From: JBBAAW01 sp041658075
Lineage (GTDB): Bacteria > Patescibacteriota > WWE3 > UBA101185 > UBA10185
Direction of reading: 5' to 3'
Length of the DNA: 6,168 nucleotides
NCBI GenBank assembly: GCA_041658075.1
Contig: JBBAAW010000030.1
Location: forward strand, 1 to 6,168
The translations under genes and the position numbers were made by a program. How positions within the stretch are numbered: the stretch's first letter is position 1; every line of letters begins with the position of its first letter. Below are positions 4,734 through 6,168 of the stretch, piece by piece. The notes under the pieces were generated by a model. That model did no database searches and had not been told where the DNA came from. It saw only the letters and a list, made by a program, of their open reading frames with translations.

Positions 4734-5422
4734 TGTTAAGTCTAATTTATGGAACAAATCAGGTTGCTATAAGAGACTTTATTCTAAAGTCGGCAAAAGA
4801 TGTAAAAGCCTCCGTGATAAAAGAATATAACCTTGAGGACGATTCCGTAAACATTATTGAAACCACGCTTCAAACCGATATATTTGGAGACACCGCGCTA
4901 AATATAATTGACGTAACTAAAATTGTAAAAGCCCAGTTGGAAAAATTGTTTGAAACCTTTAAAAAATACCCAACAGCAAATATAATTTTGGTAAGTAGCA
5001 AGGATTTGGAAGCTACAAGTTCCCTGGTTAAAGTGGTCAGAGCCTTTAAGGGACGGGTAGTTCCGGCAACTCTTGCCCGTCCTAAAGAAGTCTTTAGGTA
5101 TTTAGACGATCTTTTTAATAAGCAGGAAATCGCGTGTTACAAAAGTCTACAAAAATTGTTAGAGATAGATAACGATCCCATTTATATTCTTGTTATGTTG
5201 CAGTATCAGCTTAGAAACGTTAGTTTCGCAAAATTTGGACTTAGTAAAAAACTTCCACCTTTTCAGGTTTCAACGGCCCAACAGCAAGCCAAGAACTTTA
5301 CGGAAAAGCAGATTTTAGATTTGTATGAACTTTTATACAATTACGACGTTGCTCTAAAAACAGGAAAAATTGTTCCGGAAACCGTGGCGCTTTTAGTTAC
5401 ACAAAAAATTCTTATGGGGTAG
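4733..5422 (+). CDS. holA: DNA polymerase III delta subunit-like protein, short
   Basis: Delta opens the sliding clamp within the replication clamp loader. The 229-residue product starts with LSLIYGTNQVAIRDFI, the usual delta opening (a P-loop-like position without a working Walker A). It continues with strands such as ALNIIDVTKI and NIILVSSKDLEATSSL. The C-terminal half has the delta collar pattern: DPIYILVMLQYQLRNVSFAK, then PPFQVSTAQQQAKNFTEKQI, then LYNYDVALKTG and a final hydrophobic helix (ETVALLVTQKIL). Full-length delta is about 330-340 residues. The shortening appears to lie mostly in the N-terminal and middle (AAA-like) domains, while the clamp-loader collar is retained. The TAATG junction overlaps the LCP stop by one base with no clear Shine-Dalgarno, so translation is probably coupled. 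Similarity is by pattern and gene shape, so holA is likely but less certain than pgk or tpiA. Confidence 0.78.
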   Translation: MLSLIYGTNQVAIRDFILKSAKDVKASVIKEYNLEDDSVNIIETTLQTDIFGDTALNIIDVTKIVKAQLEKLFETFKKYPTANIILVSSKDLEATSSLVKVVRAFKGRVVPATLARPKEVFRYLDDLFNKQEIACYKSLQKLLEIDNDPIYILVMLQYQLRNVSFAKFGLSKKLPPFQVSTAQQQAKNFTEKQILDLYELLYNYDVALKTGKIVPETVALLVTQKILMG

Positions 5423-5425
5423 AAT
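5396..5425 (+). promoter_or_regulatory. Likely promoter of the sortase gene, leaderless type
   Basis: TAGAAT (5420-5425, 5/6 match) spans the delta stop codon. A weak -35, GTTACA (5396-5401, 4/6), lies 18 bp upstream. Six bases separate the -10 from the GTG at 5432, the same spacing as at pgk, so the transcript should start at or next to the start codon. No Shine-Dalgarno lies at good distance (GGGG at 5416-5419 is 12 bases away). Confidence 0.5.
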
Positions 5426-5431
5426 AGAAAA

Positions 5432-6168
5432 GTGAAAGTGCCCTACAAATATATAAAAGACGAGTCGTTTGATCCTATCTATAAAACTTACAATAAACAT
5501 TTTGTCTTGAGTCCAAGGGTAGTTCCCTCCACATTAATCTTTGTTGGTCTAGGGATTTTTGTTTGGCAAGTTGTGTTGCCCTTCGTTTATATAAAAAATA
5601 ATAATGTGGACACTAAAGCTGTAAAAGGCAGTGTTCTGGGTGTGGCTACGGGTTTTAGTGACTTTAATTTTGACGAGTTACAGGGCTACGGACCTGCAAA
5701 GGACACCGTCCCCACCGATCAACAAGAAAAAAACCGCGACGCAAATATCCCACAGTATTTTTATCTTACCGTCAAGAAGTTAGGAATAGACAAAGCTTTG
5801 GTAGAAACTAATGCGTATCATCTAAATCCCGACGAGGCTTTAGGTCACTATCCAAACTCCGCTCTGCCTGGGCAAACGGGAAATACCTTTATTTTTGGTC
5901 ATTCTGTTTTACCCATGTTCTACAACCCTAAAAATTACAAAGCTATTTTCTCCACTATAGACAGGTTAGAGGCTGGAGATGAATTTATGGTCGAATACAA
6001 TAATTTAAGATTTAAGTATCTTGTGGAAAGTCGACAGATTAAAAAACCCATTGACGTAGACCCATTAGCGGGATTTAAACCCCAATATCTAAACGAGTCC
6101 ACTATTACTTTAATGACATGTTATCCGGCGGGAAGCAGAGTGATGCGACTTTTAGTACAAGGCGTTTT
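5432..6168 (+). CDS. Sortase, membrane-anchored transpeptidase (3' end outside window)
   Basis: 245 residues are visible and the frame is still open at the window edge. A cytoplasmic N-terminus of about 29 residues is followed by one membrane segment at about 30-54 (VVPSTLIFVGLGIFVWQVVLP) and a Gly/Asp/Pro-rich linker to about 105. The sortase barrel follows, with GQTGNTFIFGHS containing His157, and TLMTCYPAGSRVMRLLV containing Cys230 and, 9 residues on, Arg239. This His-Cys-Arg set is the sortase catalytic triad. Sortases cut a C-terminal sorting signal on surface proteins and join the protein to the cell wall or to another subunit. The TCxP...R spacing resembles class D/E enzymes, but the class is uncertain. 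Only the last part of the final strand should be missing. The GTG at 5432 is chosen for the -10 spacing upstream; the GTG at 5438 is an alternative. No substrate with a sorting signal is in this window. Confidence 0.92.
   Translation, partial: MKVPYKYIKDESFDPIYKTYNKHFVLSPRVVPSTLIFVGLGIFVWQVVLPFVYIKNNNVDTKAVKGSVLGVATGFSDFNFDELQGYGPAKDTVPTDQQEKNRDANIPQYFYLTVKKLGIDKALVETNAYHLNPDEALGHYPNSALPGQTGNTFIFGHSVLPMFYNPKNYKAIFSTIDRLEAGDEFMVEYNNLRFKYLVESRQIKKPIDVDPLAGFKPQYLNESTITLMTCYPAGSRVMRLLVQGV

Noticed and set aside
5408..5425. Short inverted repeat ATTCT...AGAAT at the end of the delta gene as a terminator
   Set aside because: Only 5 AT-rich base pairs with an 8-base loop and no T-run. It coincides with the proposed -10 box of the sortase promoter.

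Overview
The window looks like a compact, AT-rich genome of a Patescibacteria/CPR-type bacterium (Microgenomates- or WWE3-like). This is an inference from several signs together. Enzymes are much shorter than their usual family length (PGK 328 aa, TIM 219 aa, DNA polymerase III delta 229 aa). Genes overlap by 1-16 bp. LCP and sortase proteins suggest a Gram-positive-like envelope. Some genes have Shine-Dalgarno sites and others look leaderless. UGA ends two of the genes (the AOR-like gene and tpiA), so the UGA=Gly code of Gracilibacteria/Absconditabacteria is not in use.

Layout. (1) 2-235: 3' end of a HAD-family hydrolase. (2) 258-524: small zinc-ribbon protein with a strong ribosome binding site. 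(3) 525-563: short convergent gap with a weak hairpin. (4) 564-854, minus strand: 96-aa acylphosphatase-like protein whose catalytic signature is eroded. (5) 855-937: divergent control region with two good promoters whose -35 boxes overlap back to back. (6) 938-5422, plus strand: tightly overlapping gene chain pgk - small ferredoxin - truncated aldehyde:ferredoxin oxidoreductase (AOR)-like protein - tpiA - LCP (LytR-CpsA-Psr) protein - DNA polymerase III delta. (7) 5396-5425: likely promoter inside the end of the delta gene, followed by a sortase gene from 5432 that runs off the window. There is no gene-free stretch over 300 bases and no sign of tRNA, rRNA, mobile elements or CRISPR.

How it may fit together. 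PGK and TIM handle the triose phosphates on either side of the glyceraldehyde-3-phosphate oxidation step. Between them lie an AOR-family remnant and a ferredoxin that keeps exactly one complete cluster ligand set. AOR-family enzymes include the archaeal ferredoxin-linked GAP oxidoreductase (GAPOR), so the location is suggestive. However, the AOR-like protein lacks most of the tungstopterin-binding half and is unlikely to be a conventional catalyst. The divergent acylphosphatase-like protein adds a second link, because the PGK metabolite 1,3-bisphosphoglycerate is an acyl phosphate. LCP and sortase act on the cell surface (polymer attachment and protein anchoring or crosslinking), and delta is part of the replication clamp loader.

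The points most worth a second look are the mini-AOR/mini-ferredoxin pair inside a triose-phosphate operon, the degenerate acylphosphatase that shares a control region with pgk, and the two leaderless-type promoters with identical -10-to-start spacing.
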